Shown in pieces: positions 42,076-54,867 of a stretch of 64,000 nt of DNA (position 1 is its first letter; every line of letters begins with the position of its first letter). Both the position numbers and the translations under genes were made by a program. Origin of the DNA: Amoebophrya sp. A120 (lineage: Eukaryota > Sar > Dinophyceae > Syndiniales > Amoebophryaceae); the NCBI GenBank assembly GCA_905178155.1, contig CAJINV010000005.1:545715-609714 (forward strand). Reading direction: 5' to 3'. The notes beneath the pieces were generated by a model. The model had not been told where the DNA came from and made no database searches. It saw nothing but the letters and a program-made list of their open reading frames with translations.

Positions 42076-45000
42076 CTACGTCTCGTCAAGATCGTCATCC
42101 AAATGACTAAATGCTCCCCGCGCTCCTGCTATAGATGTAGAATTTACTTCTTGTGTTTTTGCAACACCACCCGTAGCCGCGTCACCCGAGGATCCCGCTG
42201 CAACTTTCGACGCTGGACCCAGCACGTGCAAGATTTTGGGTCGCGGAATCACGGTTGTAAAGGCCCGCAACGGTTTAATTTGGTTTTGCTTCATCATTTC
42301 TCTCGTTTTGCTTTCGTAAGTGTCTTCGACAAGTAAGACCGGTGGTGCAGCTGCAGCAGCCGATAGGGCCGACGCATGATCAGCAGTAGCAGAAGGGACG
42401 CTTTTTGCCTCACCATTTTGCTTCTCGGTACCCCCGACACGCGGTCTCTCTCCTGAGGTTTTGTTGATTTTCGCCCGAGAAAACTTCGATCCTTGCGATG
42501 TACTCGGCCGCGACGCCGCAGTGCTTGTGCTCGGTCGTTTTTGTTCTTTCTTCTCCTGCGGATTGTTTATGCATTGCAAAAGTATCGCACTCGTATAAAT
42601 GGCAAATTTCCTCAGCATGAGAAATAAAATTTGTATATGCGGATTTAGCTTAGGAACTAGATTTGTAATGCATGTTTGCAATTACTACGAGTACGATACT
42701 TTTGCACAGGATATTGTTGAGTTTCAACCAATTGCCGGTGCAGGCGATCCTGGTGGCGGTTGTTGTACTCGCTGCAGACGAATGCGGTAGCGGAAACTCG
42801 TCCGGCTCACCATTGTGCTGACCACCACTGCATCGCTCAACCAAACCGGGATGAGTCGTCAGGCTGGTCCCACCTCCGACTCCTATCGCTGGCACAGAGG
42901 GCGCTGTCTGTGCTCGCGATGTAGTCATCTCTGCTGCAATGTAGTCTTGGCGCTCTCGGTTTGTCGGGGCGAAAAAGCTGTGCATTGGTGTTCTCGAGGA
43001 CGGCGGCGGAGAGTTTAACCCACCGGTTGAGGTTGTACCAGGATGCGGGGGAGGTGGAAAGTGTTGTAGATTTGAGGAAGAACTCCGGCTTTGAACTTGC
43101 GCTGCGTGCAATTGCTCCAGCAAACTCTTCACTTTCTCCCTGGTTTTGCGGTTTTCATGCGTCAAGCGGTTGCTCCACCCGTGTGTCAAGGTGTTGGTCC
43201 GGCTGTTCGAAGATGCGCCTCTAGGGCTCGTCCTTGGCCTTCGGTCGTGCTGTGTGTGCTTCTTTTTGCAAGTCCTACCCTGCTCAGAGGACGCCGCAAC
43301 AAGGATAAGCTCGCTGGAAGACGAAGCTGCAACTTGATTTATTTTACCTCGATTCGCACGCGACGCAGAGCTTGACTCATTTTCGCTGCAGGAGCTGTGG
43401 AGGTCGTAGCTTTGTTCTAAAGAACGCTGCTTCTTGTAGTAGTCCCGCGCACTTGTCTCCTCCACGTACGTATCGTACGTCCGGCCCGCTTTCGTGCGCT
43501 TGTTCTTCCGTCCAGCTAATTGCTCGAGCGGGGAACTTTCTGCTGCTGCGGATGCTTTCAACCATCGCCGGAGCTTTTCGAATAGCAATTGTCGTTCGTC
43601 CACACTCCGCCAGGGTTCGCAGATGAGCTTTACGACGGGGAGAAGAACGTCTTGGACGCTAGGTTGGTCTAGTTGCTGGTGAATCTGCCCATAAGCAAGT
43701 CGTGGTCCGTTTGCGCATTGCGCCGATTCTTCTTCAATCGTCGGACTTAAATCCTGTCCTGCTTGTGGGCTGTTGTTACTCGGCGAGGCTGTGCTATGGT
43801 GATCCGAAACGACCTGTGCGCTGCTCCTCTCCACAGTTGGGGAGCCTAGGCCTGCGTCTACCGGCACAGTAGAACTTGCTGAGTCAGCCGCTGGATTTCC
43901 GGAGGTAGTTGTAGCACTCGTCTGCACGACCTGTCCCTGTCCCCGCTCTCCTGAGCTGCTGGTGTTTTTTGCAATCATAATCTTCGCGATATTTTTCTCA
44001 ATCTGTGCTTCCTCCTGCTTCGCCATTGTTTCCACTGCCGACACCCGCCGCTTCAACGACTTCACTGCTAATTCCTCCTCCCGCCTAAGGTGGCTCATGG
44101 TGTCGCGCAAATCCCCCGCGATGGTCAGCACGTCCGCACGGGTGATAAGTTTCGCCTCTAATCTACTTTCCGCGGAGCTGATACTTTGCCCCATCACCCG
44201 TCGCAAATCCTCAATTTGCTTGCTCACCTCCTCCCGCACCGCGTACTTGGATTTCGACTGAGTTTCCGCTTTCTTATCCCGTTCCGCAAGAAAGGTGTCC
44301 AGTGACTGATTTTCCTTCAAACCGAGCGCGTTCGCGACTCTTTGCTTCACGAAGTCCTGCAGGGAAAAACTCTGTTGTTGCAGCTGTGCAGTGCTGCCCA
44401 GGGAGGCAGAAGCAGTGGGGGAAAAGGGCTGAAGTTGTTGGCTTCGTTCCACATGCTCGGCGCCTCCACCGCTCCGGTCTGCTTCTGGTTCCTCCTCGCC
44501 AGTGGCATCGTCGTCAGCCTCGTTCATTCCCAGAGAAAACACACCGTCACCTAAATTCAGCATTGCCTGCACTCCTGTGCGGACGCGTGCTCGGAAGTCT
44601 TTCTCATTTGCGAATACCAAGTTCCCGCCTTGGCGATGTGAAGTTCCTGTGGTTTGGGTGTCATGGTCGTGGTCCGCATCGTCATTTTCTCCGCCAGCAT
44701 TTCCGTTTCCGTCGGAAGCATTGCCAGATCCGAGTTTTTTCTCTTCAGTAGAATCTTCATCTCCAATGGTGCCGGTTTCGGAACTAGACTTGTCTTCGCG
44801 TGGCCCACTATGGCTATGTTCCTCACTTCCTTCTCCAAATTCGAACTCTTTTTCCTCCTCCGCCGCTAGTAGAGCCGCATCTTTTTTCCGCTCCGACACG
44901 GTCTCCAGCTGGGCCCATAATTTCTCCTCCTGCTCCCTCACCCGGTCCTCTAGCTGCGACAACCTTTGCAACTGCTCGCTTTGCGCGGTCACCAGCCCGC

Positions 45001-45418
45001 TCACCCGACTCACGACGACGTGCTGCTGCGCCAGTTCGGCAACCTGTTTTTCGATGGCGGTGCAGCGGTGGTTGAGCTCTTCCTCCAAAGTTTTCTTGTT
45101 TTCCCGCATCTCCACGGCCAGCACCTCGTCCATCTGACACTTGAAGGCGATCGCGTTGCGGTGTACCGTCTTCTGTAGGTCGGGGAGTTGGTCTTGGACC
45201 AGATTCCGCAGCTGCGCGTGCTCGTCGCGGACCTGGCAGAACTGCTCGTGGATCGTGTTGACCTTTTCCAAGCTGGGCTTCATGAGCTGGAGCACGAAGG
45301 TCTGGAGCCGGGTCTCCATCTTGGCGACCAACAGCTCCATGCTGTAGTGGTCCGTCTCGATGCTGCTGGAGGAGGAGAGGAGGGTCGGCGCGTTGGGAGG
45401 GTCGTGTTCTGGCAACAT
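42076..45418 (-). CDS. Large coiled-coil protein, 1063 aa, split by one introner
   Basis: The first exon, 45418-42714, starts at ATG 45418 (a CCACGATGTTGCC context; upstream in-frame codons are near-cognate only). The second, 42562-42076, follows a family 2 introner and is in frame after removal of one TTGTT copy (junction KLNNPQEKKEQKRP). Residues about 25-190 form a long coiled coil (QVRDEHAQLRNLVQDQL, ENKKTLEEELNHRC). An acidic region (DDADHDHD) follows, then more coiled coil around 380-510, and a long Ser/Gln/Thr-rich C-terminal half with basic patches. The layout suggests a structural or scaffold protein. No diagnostic domain was seen and the function is unknown. Confidence 0.8.
42568..42713. 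mobile_element. Introner-like element, family 2 (146 bp)
   Basis: The left end is TATGCATTGCAAAAGTATCG and the right end is the inverse of TATCCTGTGCAAAAGTATCG. The duplication is TTGTT (42563-42567 and 42714-42718). It has the same orientation as the copies at 25590 and 27277. Confidence 0.9.
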
Positions 45419-45918
45419 CGTGGCGGTTTGCAAACAAATCCGACTTTTCGGGATGCGTGAGATGTTCAAAAAAGAAACGCTGATGGTGCGAATATTCCTG
45501 CGTCTACCTGGGCCTAACTGCGTCGCGAAGATTATTCTTGTTGTACTTGTATTCTTCCCTCATTCACCACATATTGATGATCTCTCTTCCGTATTTACCC
45601 CCGTCGATGCAGGAGCTTCAGGTATGGCGTTTCTATATTTTATCACGTGGGCCTGGGAACGCTCTTCTTTTTGGGAAGCCCGTTGGCGCCTGGCATGAAA
45701 GCGCCCGGCAGCATATTTTATTTATCATCGGTCGTAGAAGTCTATCATGACGCTGGATTAGGATTCGGTGGACTGCAACCTTTTGCAGATTGGCAATCAC
45801 TTAAAATTTTCGAAGTAGGACTGTTTCGTATGATACATTAGCGCTGCTTTGTTTCATTATCGCAGCCACCGGCAGTGGGCTTTGATGTTTTCCACATCCC
45901 ACACCAAACACCCTCCAT
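45419..45918. other. Intergenic, nothing recognised
   Basis: Spacer between the 1063-aa gene and the next gene upstream. Open frames here are short and unconvincing. Confidence 0.6.
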
Positions 45919-48884
45919 TCAAGTCTTCGTAAAAATCACCGGGTCGAGCGCTATTTTCGACCGTTCCAATTGCCGTCTCCTCGTTGCTTCTTGCCGCCGA
46001 TACTCCTTCGGCAGCAGGTCAAACGGCAGATTTTGCCACCAGTGCCGGTGGTCGTACAGGTGATTCCGCGTTGGCCGACGGAACCATCCGGGCTTTCCTC
46101 CACCTCCCGAGGATTGACCACCCGCCCTGTTCAGCGACAACAAGGCGCCCTCGGTGAACACACTCGCACGCGTCCGATGGCTCCCACGAAAAGCCGCGCC
46201 CGCATTTGCGTCGGAGTAGTTGTAGCTGCAGCTTGCGGTTGTTCCGTGGGTATTGTATCCACAAGCCCCCGGCGGATAGCTTGATTTCCCACTGAGAATC
46301 GCGTCAATTCGCATTTGCAGCTCCGTCTTCCTGGTGGCCGCTTTGTTCAGGGTATTCGCAGATGAGCCGGAGGTTGTGCACCCCTGTTTGAAAGATGTTC
46401 CGCTGTTCTCGTCCGCAGCTTCTGCCTCTTCCTCCAAACTCGGAAGGGGGTCGAGATATGGATGCCGCCGAATCTCGTCTTATCCAAGAAAAAAACATTG
46501 TAGGTGTATACAATACTTTTTTGGAAGAACAACATTACAAATTTGTCTGGCATGACAGCAAAAACCTGTCATGCGCAGATAGTACGCGAAAACGCCCCTT
46601 AATGGACGCTGCGACGCATGCCAAGCATGACAGACGCAATCATCTTGCATGTGGAGCATCACAAATTTACACTAACAGCGTTTTTTTCTTGGATACGTCT
46701 TCGTCGTCATTCAGAGCATCGGCGGAAGCTGTACCGGGGTCCGTTGTAGCGTTTGTCCCTGGAGGACCCGAAGTTCCTTTCGGACTCGTTCCGGAGGCTG
46801 GCTGCACGGACTGCCGGAAGGATGACCCTCCAGGGCCAACGGAAATGCGTTCGCCCGTCCGCTTCGCTTGCTCGGCCGTGCGCTTGCGGAGAAGGAGTTC
46901 GCGCCTAGAAAATGAAAAAGCATGATGACGCCCTTTTTGCGCTTCAACAATTAGAAGTGTATGAGCATGTTGCGGAAAAACTGTTACACCGGCCGGGAAA
47001 TGGAAAAGATCATTAGTTACAATTCAAATTCTACCTCTCCAACTTCTGCTTCTGTTTCCACTGCTTCTCGAGTTTCGCCAGGATTTTTTGTCGCAGCCGC
47101 CGGTCCGTTTTCGGGGAGTGGTGCAAGTGTCGCAAGCGCACGACTATGGTGCTCTCAACTGTTACATTCTCAGCTGTTACATAAATTTGTGATGCTAAAC
47201 CGACCGAAACCACGCATAAATTTGTGATGCAAGAATGGCAAAACTGAAAGGGGGAAGATTGCGCCTTTTGCATGACAGATTTGGCACAGATTCTCAGCCT
47301 GTTTGGGCCTTCCAGAATTTGTCATGCGCAGCAGCTTGATCGCGTCGAATCTGATTGCAGTTTTGCATGACAAATCGTGTAACAGTTGAGAATGTAACGC
47401 TTGAGAACGCCATAACGACTGAATTCACCGGATCGTACGTGTTCACCAAGTTCAAGTTGCCCGTGGGCAGCAGTTATCAAATGCAAATATGTCTGGGTCT
47501 GGTAACTTGTGATGCTGGGCGGCGTCTCATGATGAGGCCACAAGTGCTGGCTCAGCATGACAAGTTTCTGAGCTTCTATGTGTTGCCTATTCTGCATGAC
47601 AAACTGCGTTTCTGCATCACAGAAAAATGGAGCTTTTGGGTAACGTGCATGACAGATTTAAGAGTCATGCCAGACAAGCATGACAAACATGCATTCTTCC
47701 CGACACAGACATTTTTGCAATTGATAGCAGTCGTGACAGCTTCTCGCGCGGGTCGAACTGGTCCCGCTCGAACTCCAAGTCGCCCAGGATTTCCGCAAGG
47801 GTCTCCCGCCTGGATTCTTGCGTGGTAGTATGCTACTTACTCGTGTGGCTCAAAATCAAACAGCCGTTTTTCAAGAGCATGAAACGTAAGGAGCAATTGT
47901 GCTGTCAACATTGTACTCAGAACTGCCATCACAAGTTGCACTTACTTCTCATCAGAATCTGTGTCCGAGTTGTCGTAGGGGTCCCAAACCTCGTCCTCCA
48001 TGGAGGCGTGTTTTTTCAGTGCGTTCTGACCCAGCGTCGCGCTCACGCCGTCATCCCTCGTTCGCAAGCGTTCCAGGTCCGTCGCGTGGAATGTCGTGCT
48101 GCGACGGTAGTTGGCTACTGTGCAGAGCAATGGAGCATTGAAACAAATCACGCACAGCGACAGATTGGTTCATACCTTCGCAACAGGGAGAGAACATAGA
48201 CATACAAAGGATTATATGTACCAAACAGGATCATGTACCACGCGAGACGTTCGCGGGCGGCGCAGGTGTAGAAGCAGCGGCTCCCTCTCCCTTACCCGAT
48301 GCTGCAGATGCCTCCCCGGATTTCGTTTTTCCAACGCCGATCTGTTTGTTCGTCACCCCCGTGCGCATTTTGAGCTTATCCGCGAAAGCTCGCGCCATGA
48401 CCTGGGCCCGCGGTGACATGGATAATAATGTTGGCTGCTTGGTACAGGCGCTGCTTGGAAGGGAAAACTGCTTTGCAACGCCGACGAGAGCGCGTTCCTC
48501 ATCCTGGTCATGATTCCCACCCTGCAGTGATGCAGAGGCGGTAATTGCGAACTGAGGTTTGCCCACTGGTTGCAGCTGCGACGAAGTTGCAGCCGCGCTG
48601 TACGACCCAGTGAACAGGGTCGGGGAGGTCTGCAAGTGCCCGGTGCTTGTGCAGTTTTTGCCGATGGCGCTGTTGGTGATGGTAGAGCTCGTCAAGCAGG
48701 ATGAGTTGTCCAACCGCCAGGAGGAGGTAAGCCTCCTTGGCCCCGCGGCATCACCAAGCGGCACACTGCTCGTACCCCCGGCTGTCGAGTTCGAGGTCCG
48801 GCGCTGCGACGGCGCCGAGGGCTGGTACCCGGAGATACTGGGGGTGGCATTTGTGAAGCTGAAGGTCGGTAGTTGAGACGACAT
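45919..48884 (-). CDS. Unknown protein, multi-exon, interrupted by three introners of three families
   Basis: Exon 1 is 48884-48242 (ATG 48884, Ser/Thr-rich) and exon 2 is 48117-47946 (ends ...DTDSDE), joined GT-AG. A short stretch around 47945-47825 is unresolved. Then come about 47825-47727, 47469-47415, 47139 to about 47061 (GAGAG/GTAGAA), 46904-46696 and 46475-45919. Introners at 47475-47726, 47145-47414 and 46481-46695 separate the last parts. Joined in frame they give an ordered helical region (ETLAEILGDLEFERDQFD, REKLSRLLPTG), a Lys/Gln-rich helix (KLEKQWKQKQKLERRELLL), low-complexity sequence and a C-terminal Trp/Arg-rich motif (PGWFRRPTRNHLYDHRHWW). No family is recognised. The structure of the 5' half is less certain than the 3' half. 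Confidence 0.6.
46481..46695. mobile_element. Introner-like element, family 4 (215 bp)
   Basis: The ends TATCCAAGAAAAAAACATTG and the inverse of TATCCAAGAAAAAAACGCTG are nearly perfect inverted repeats. The duplication is CGTCT (46476-46480 and 46696-46700). Excision gives LNDDEDEIRRHPYL in frame. Only copy of its family in the window. Confidence 0.9.
47145..47414. mobile_element. Introner-like element, family 5 (270 bp)
   Basis: The ends TATGGTGCTCTCAACTGTTA and the inverse of TATGGCGTTCTCAAGCGTTA continue into a shared CATTCTCA-CTGTTACA stretch, giving inverted repeats of about 40 bp. The duplication is ACGAC (47140-47144 and 47415-47419). Excision gives DPVNSVVRLRHLHH in frame. Confidence 0.88.
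47475..47726. mobile_element. Introner-like element, family 1b (252 bp)
   Basis: The ends TATCAAATGCAAATATGTCT and the inverse of TATCAATTGCAAAAATGTCT are flanked by the duplication GCAGT (47470-47474 and 47727-47731). The inside closely copies 16688-16943. Excision gives REKLSRLLPTGN in frame. It lies 60 bp from the family 5 element. Confidence 0.9.
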
Positions 48885-51764
48885 GCGCGCGCGAGTAGCT
48901 GTTACAGCTTCTGTAGGGGAAACGCGAAGGGTAACGCAAACAACGGCGACCGTTTCAGTGAATAACCACACACCAATGTGGGCACTAAGGAGTACAACTA
49001 AATGTATGCAAAACCAAAAGCAGAGCTGCTAAGCATTTATCTATCAGTGGTCATCCTCATAAAGCGCATGTAGCCGTGTCAGCCAAGCAGGGTGGGGCTG
49101 GAGACGTTTAGGCGCCGCAAATCCCATCTGTCCGGAACACAAATTAATGAGCCAGTCCCCTCCCCTAGCACTGACTTTCCCAACATCGGGCGAAGCGGCT
49201 GACCACCCAAAAGTGACCCAAGTAAGCCGGGGTCTGGTAGGTTGGTTGGTTGCGATCGCAACAGGGCAGGGCAAATGGAGTGATGATGAATACAATAAAC
49301 ACCGGCCACCCACGACTTCGGAGGAGACGGGGGACACCAATCGAAGCGAACGACCCCCCCAATTCGGAAGCCGCAATGAATCTGCACGCAAGGGGTCTTC
49401 GCGCGTGCGTGCCCCCCTGGCAGTGGCAGCGGGATGCCGTCCGCGCCCCAATTGTTAGGGGCATGCATCGGTCGCAAACACCGGAGCGAGTAGCCGCGCG
49501 CCTGTCCTGGCTCGCGCCGGCCCGCCGGGCGCGCCGGAAAGCACGGGTGGCAACCTAGGCCGGTTGCGGATCCATCCGACGGCGCTGCTGGCTGTCTGCC
49601 CTGGCTTCGGCGGTTGGTAGGCTGCAGGGCAGGCCGACCGGGCGAAGGTAGGGCGCCCGCCGGCCGGCCGCGGCGCCCGGCTGGGGCAGCGACAGGTAGG
49701 CGCGCGGCGAAACACGACGCGCGGCCGCCAAGGGGGGGGCCGGCGGGCAAGGCCGCCCGGGCGGGGCGGGGGGCGCGCCATGGCGCACAGAAACAAAGAG
49801 ACGACGCCTCCAATAGGTCCACGCTGCCCACGCCCTCCTCGCCCCCACCTGTGAAAAACTCCCGGGCGGCGGACTTTTCAGATTTGCCGGGCCTCCTCCT
49901 TCCGCTTCTGCCCCGGGGCCGGGGCCGCGCGAAATCCAGGGCGCCCCCTGCCTGCCTTGCGCCCAACACGCTTCGCCAGAGATGGCCGTCGCTTCGGCGC
50001 GGCCCATGCCGAAGCTGTTGGGTACCAAACCGGCCCGCCGCGCGCTCCCCTTCATCCAGCACCCCGCTGCGGCGCGCGCGCGGCAGGGCACAGCCTGCAG
50101 AGCTACCGCCCCCCGCGCGGGCCCCCCTGCGGGCACGCAGGCGGCTTGGGCCAATAGCTGCACGGGAAACAGCGCGGGCGCCCACCGAAAACAAGAGGGC
50201 GGCCAAGGGCCCCGATGGGGCGACTGCGGCAAAACCCGCGGGGCGGCGGCGCCGGCCCTCTAGCAGTTTGTTCGGGCGGCCCCCGCGGGGGGGGCCGGCG
50301 CGGCCCTGCTAGGCCGGCGCAGATTTCCCGCAGTTTTCAATAAAGCCGCAGCGCCGTCTCTTTTGTTTCCATTCGCCTGCCGCGCCTGGCCCTGGCCCGG
50401 GTATTTTCCACACCGTTCCGCCGCGGCGCGCTTGAAACAGCCACCCGGGTCGCAATGTAGGCGAAATGTATGAAGGGGCTCTCGATCCGCTGGGCATACG
50501 ATCCGCGGCAAGGCCGCCGCCGGCCAGGCGGAGGCCCTGCTGTGCTTCACATGCGAGCGCCAGCGCCATCGCCCGCGCTGGCTAGCGCGTGCCCTTGCGC
50601 CCGCGCTCGCGCTATTTTCGGGAACCGCGGGGCCGCCCTGCCACGCTATCCGGAAAACGCAGCTTGAAGTTGACAGCCAGCAACCAAACGCAAACGCCGC
50701 AAAACATTGTGGCGACAACAAATAAAGCATAGAAACTCCGCGAACACTCATGACGGCTAGACGACAAGTTGTGCCCGAAAAGGACTTCTTCCCGGGCGTC
50801 AGAAAACCTCTTCCTCGGGTACTTAATTTTTCGTCTCCTCATTGTCATTTCATTCCTTGCCCATATATTCCGAAACTTGGTAATAAACCCCAATGCATTT
50901 TAGTGCACGATAGGAAATTCATATGCAATGGCGAAAGACTGTCACTGTAACATTCCTCAGCACGACAGAGCTAAATACAGTTCACTAGAAGGCTTCATAA
51001 AACTGTTCTTCGAAACGGAAACTCATCGCAAACTCTACTCATTCGGTGAAGAAGCAGCAGATTGCGCGAGCCTCTTGTGCTTATTCTGTATTCTCAGAGT
51101 CATCCATGTGGAAGGGCGGTTGCGCAGAGCCAGAGGCCGCATACTCCAACCGAAGCCGAACCGAGAATCGGTTCAAGATCTATGGAAAAAGTTCTTCGAA
51201 ACAAGATGAAAGGAGTTCATCAGTGCTGTTCGTGCAAAAGAAACGAATGGCGGCCATCAGTGACCCCCGTGGAGAGGTGGCAGCTGCCAGTTCCTCGTAG
51301 CAGGAGGTGCCCGGAAGTTCTTGTGAAAAGGAGGAAATGATAAACAGAGAGTGACTGTGACGTCGAGTAAGTAGCTCCGTAGTTGACATTAGTCTTTTGG
51401 AAAGGTGAAGGAAATTGGCAGCATCTCCTCATCAATCTGCAAACTTTTGCATTCGAGCACGTAGCACCGGAAGCAGCAGTGACACACATCAACAAAATTT
51501 CAATAATTTTACAAATCACTAATTTACAACAAACATCTTACAAACAAGCTCAGCAACGTAGTTATAGAATTTTCTTTCCAGTCGGTAACTAGAACTACTA
51601 GTTCGAATTTCATCCCGACAACTAGGTGAAAGTAGAGAAGTGAAAGTAGTTCATCTCGGTGCTAGTACTAACTTTGGTGATGGCTATGCTTATTTTCTTC
51701 CCTCATTTCACTTTTGATTTTGCGTCGAGGTAGTTTCAGTACTAGCATGAAGATCCCCACTTCT
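48885..51764. other. Intergenic with GC-rich island (about 49040-50730)
   Basis: The GC-rich part, about 49040-50730, has overlapping long open frames on both strands with Arg/Pro/Ala/Gly-rich translations. I call none of them. From 50740 to 51764 composition is ordinary or AT-richer and I see no gene. Confidence 0.6.
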
Positions 51765-53902
51765 TTATTCGTCCACCATTTTCTGCTCCACCTTCTTCAT
51801 CAAATCGAAGTAGACATTGGACCACTTGTCCAGCGTGGCGTCGAAGTCGGATTTGATCCAGGGATTGAACTGGTGGAAGCACTCCATCTCGTGCTTCCCC
51901 TGCATCTCCTCCTCCTCCTTTTTCAACAGTTGGAATTGCGCCAGCATCTGGTGCTCCGCACTGGTCTTCATCAGATTCGACAAACCATGCTTGTTTTTAC
52001 CGTTGTTCAGCTTGTTGTTCGTGGCTGCGGAAGCTGTAGAAGTGGCAGCCGCAAGCGTAGAAACTGTGCTTTCCTTCATGGTTTGCGCCATCCCTCCCAC
52101 CGCGGAGGTCTGCATCAGCAGCAGCAGATTCTTCTCATCGCGCACACTGTCAAGATTGTTGCTGTTGCTCTCGACATTCTTGAAATTCAAATTCGATGCT
52201 GCAGTTCCGTTGTTAACCTTTTTCAAATTCTTCAGTTGCATCCTTGTTCGTAAAAAGCTTGTGATGTCGCCCTGCTGCACGTACTCGTTGCGCAAGTTTT
52301 CGTAGGCCGCGGAAAACCCCGCCTGGGTTTCCTCCGGACGCCCGCCCCAGATCTCGAAGGCAAACGAGTACGGAACGTCCACCTCGTCGTAAGCGTAGTC
52401 CATACCTTAAGTTGGGGATTCGTCATGTTGTGTGAGGAAGATTGGAGGTCATGCTGCAACAATAGCCTACTTCAGGCAGACTCACTCGTCTCATAAATCT
52501 GACGAAAAATGATCTAAATATTTTTCTTGGCGGAAAAGGAAAACAAAAACAATTCTGTACTGTTGCCCGTCGCCTGATAGTGAATTGTTTCCATCGCGGA
52601 TCCGTAGGGGATTTTCACTTGCTTGTTGATGGAGTCCAGCACCGACAGCATGTTTTTGTAGTTCTCCGGCTTCTGCGTGCTCCACCCGTACGGCAGAAAC
52701 ATGCTCATCGTGCCACTGTGCACCGTCACAAACAAATCGGGTTGGAAGTCCTTCAGCAGCTTCACGACGAGCCTGGTGGGAAATTTTATATATTTTGCAT
52801 AGAGTTGAAAAATGCATTTCGATTCCGTGCTCTTGCACACTCATGATGGTTTTCGTTGTGTGGAGAAGGAGATCCAGGTCGACATGTTGCTCATACCATA
52901 TGCATATTCTCGTTATGGATTTGCATGCTCGAGAACGTCACACAAAAAATCAGCATGATCAACAATCTACTTCGGCTCCTTTTCCGACAATGCCTTCGGC
53001 CCCGACCAGGTTTCCGTTCCGTTTGCCCCAGTGGCCTGCCAGTGGTCCGGGTAATTCCGGTTCAAGTCGACCCCTGAGGTGGCCGTCCGCAAACAGTACT
53101 CGTGGTTGTTCAGAACTCGGTCGCGGGCCTGCGGGTTCGCGTTCACGACCGCCATCACCTCCCAGATCTTGTTGATGTCCTTTTGCAGAAACTGGGTCAG
53201 GAAGTGCAGTCCGCTTTCCGGCGAAATCAGCTCCCGCGCGTGCTCGCCAAAGATGAAGAACGCTTTCAGCGGGGCCGTGTCGTCTTTCGTGTTTTTTCCG
53301 TGGTCCAGGTTTTTATGCTTGTGGTTCTCCGCAGCGGCATGGATCTTGGTTTCGGCTTTGGTTTTCGTTTTTTCCTCCTTCCGCATCATCACCGTCGGGT
53401 GCTGCTGTTGTTCCTTTCCGCTTTCACCCACTTCCGCCTCGGAAACGGATGCCGTTGGCGACGTTGCTGAGGACGAATGATCCTTCTTGTACACGTGCAC
53501 CACATCGATGCCCGTGCCCTGGTTCCGGTCCACGTCGACCGTCAGGTCTGCGTTCTGCGCCGCGGTCTTCAGGTTCTCCAACTCCTTGCTCAACGCCGCC
53601 GAGTTGTGGTAGAACACCAATGCGTCCTCAACGTCATCTTGTTCCTCGCCAAATTCGTCATTTTTGTCCTCGACGACCTGCGTGCTGCCGTCGTTTCTGG
53701 TAGTAATAGTCTTCCCCGAGGCGGTGCTTGTCCTCGCGGTACTGAATTCATCTTGGCCAACATCTGCTGTTCCAGATGCTGCAGATGTCACACCGTGAGC
53801 AACATCCTTTTCCTTTCGCAAGCGAAAGCCGCTCGTCCCGGAGAGCGCGTTCGCGATGACGACGATGCCTGCTGCCAAATAGCAGGCTTGGAATCTCTTC
53901 AT
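51765..53902 (-). CDS. Secreted M14 zinc carboxypeptidase, 594 aa, three exons
   Basis: Exons 53902-52971, 52772-52561 and 52405-51765 have GT-AG introns and sum to 1785 nt. The ATG at 53902 gives a signal peptide (MKRFQACYLAAGIVVIANAL). A polar, Glu/Lys/His-rich propeptide-like region runs to about residue 210. The peptidase core shows the zinc motif H-x2-E in FGEHARELISP (His about 221, Glu about 224). It also shows the substrate-binding Arg/Asn segment GVDLNRNYP, the third zinc His in FVTVHSG, the DYAYDEVDVPYSF segment and the catalytic Glu in SFAFEIWGG. All key residues of the family are present, so an active metallocarboxypeptidase that trims C-terminal residues is likely. A 180-residue C-terminal extension, Lys/Asn/Gln-rich and helical, is unusual. 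Extracellular or endomembrane location is inferred. Confidence 0.9.
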
Positions 53903-54867
53903 CCGGCCGGACGCTGTGAACAAGAGATGACGGGGCCGGAGTTTAGCTTTATAAAATGTTCGAAGTATTGTCGTACGTGTTAAAAATTGATCTGTATTCT
54001 CGAGAAAGGCACTCAGTACCTAGTCCTAGGAATGTTGACTGAGTGTGGGTTGACAAAAATTCACCACGGTTGTACGAAGCTCACCGAAGCAGTAGGAAAA
54101 ATAACAGGCCGCGACGTGCTTACTTTTTTCTCTCGACGTTGCGAGAAACTAACCCTCACGGTTTGGCTCTTTGCAAATGTGAATGTCGTGGTCTCTCATC
54201 GACGCCTGCAGCTTTTTGCTCGAAGACAAAGATAGTCGAAATCTACTGTGCTGTCATGAGGAACGGACTTCTGTTTTTTTGCAGCCGAGATTACGCTCGT
54301 TTTGGAAAGCCAAACAAAACTCTTGACGCAACGTGATTGGCTGCGCGGAAATGGTCAGAATTGATACCACGTGGCATCACGACGCGATATTGATGCTGTT
54401 ACTTCCGCTTGAGATTCTTGCACTTACTAAATGGCGCCAACACAATGTTCACGCTTGCCTACGAGTCGACATCGAAGCAGCCTTTCGCGTTTATGAAACG
54501 CGATGAATATGTTTGTTGAGCACCGCAATTGCTCATGAAAGTCCTGTAGCGTGCTCGTTTTACGTGCTGCGCGGGAAAAATCTACATTTCACGACAAATC
54601 AGTGCATGAGGCCCGAAACGGCCTAAGCATCTCGTGATGCTCATAGACATTGACTGAGAACTCGCCGCGAGCGTACCAGAGTGACACGGTTGCAAGCGGC
54701 TCGTCGTCTGCGTGGCCCTGTAGACAACGAACTGGTGCTGCCGCCACAAAGAACTGGACTAATCTACTGCTTTGGTTACACATGATGACCTACAACTTCA
54801 CGGCCACACTATACAAAGTCGGTCGCATTTTTCTTTCTTCTGTGCTACATACTGAGAATTCGATCGA
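53903..54867. other. Intergenic, nothing recognised
   Basis: Spacer between the carboxypeptidase and the acyltransferase. Short broken frames; no repeat or RNA gene was recognised. Confidence 0.6.

Noticed and set aside
47822-47945. Mini-exon with a 24-nt intron (GTAAGTAG...GCAAG) in the gene at 45919-48884
   Set aside because: The phase does not close cleanly and so short an intron is implausible without transcript support; left unresolved.
49079-50312. 375-codon minus-strand and 232-codon plus-strand frames
   Set aside because: GC-island composition effect; overlapping frames in multiple phases and no conserved motif.
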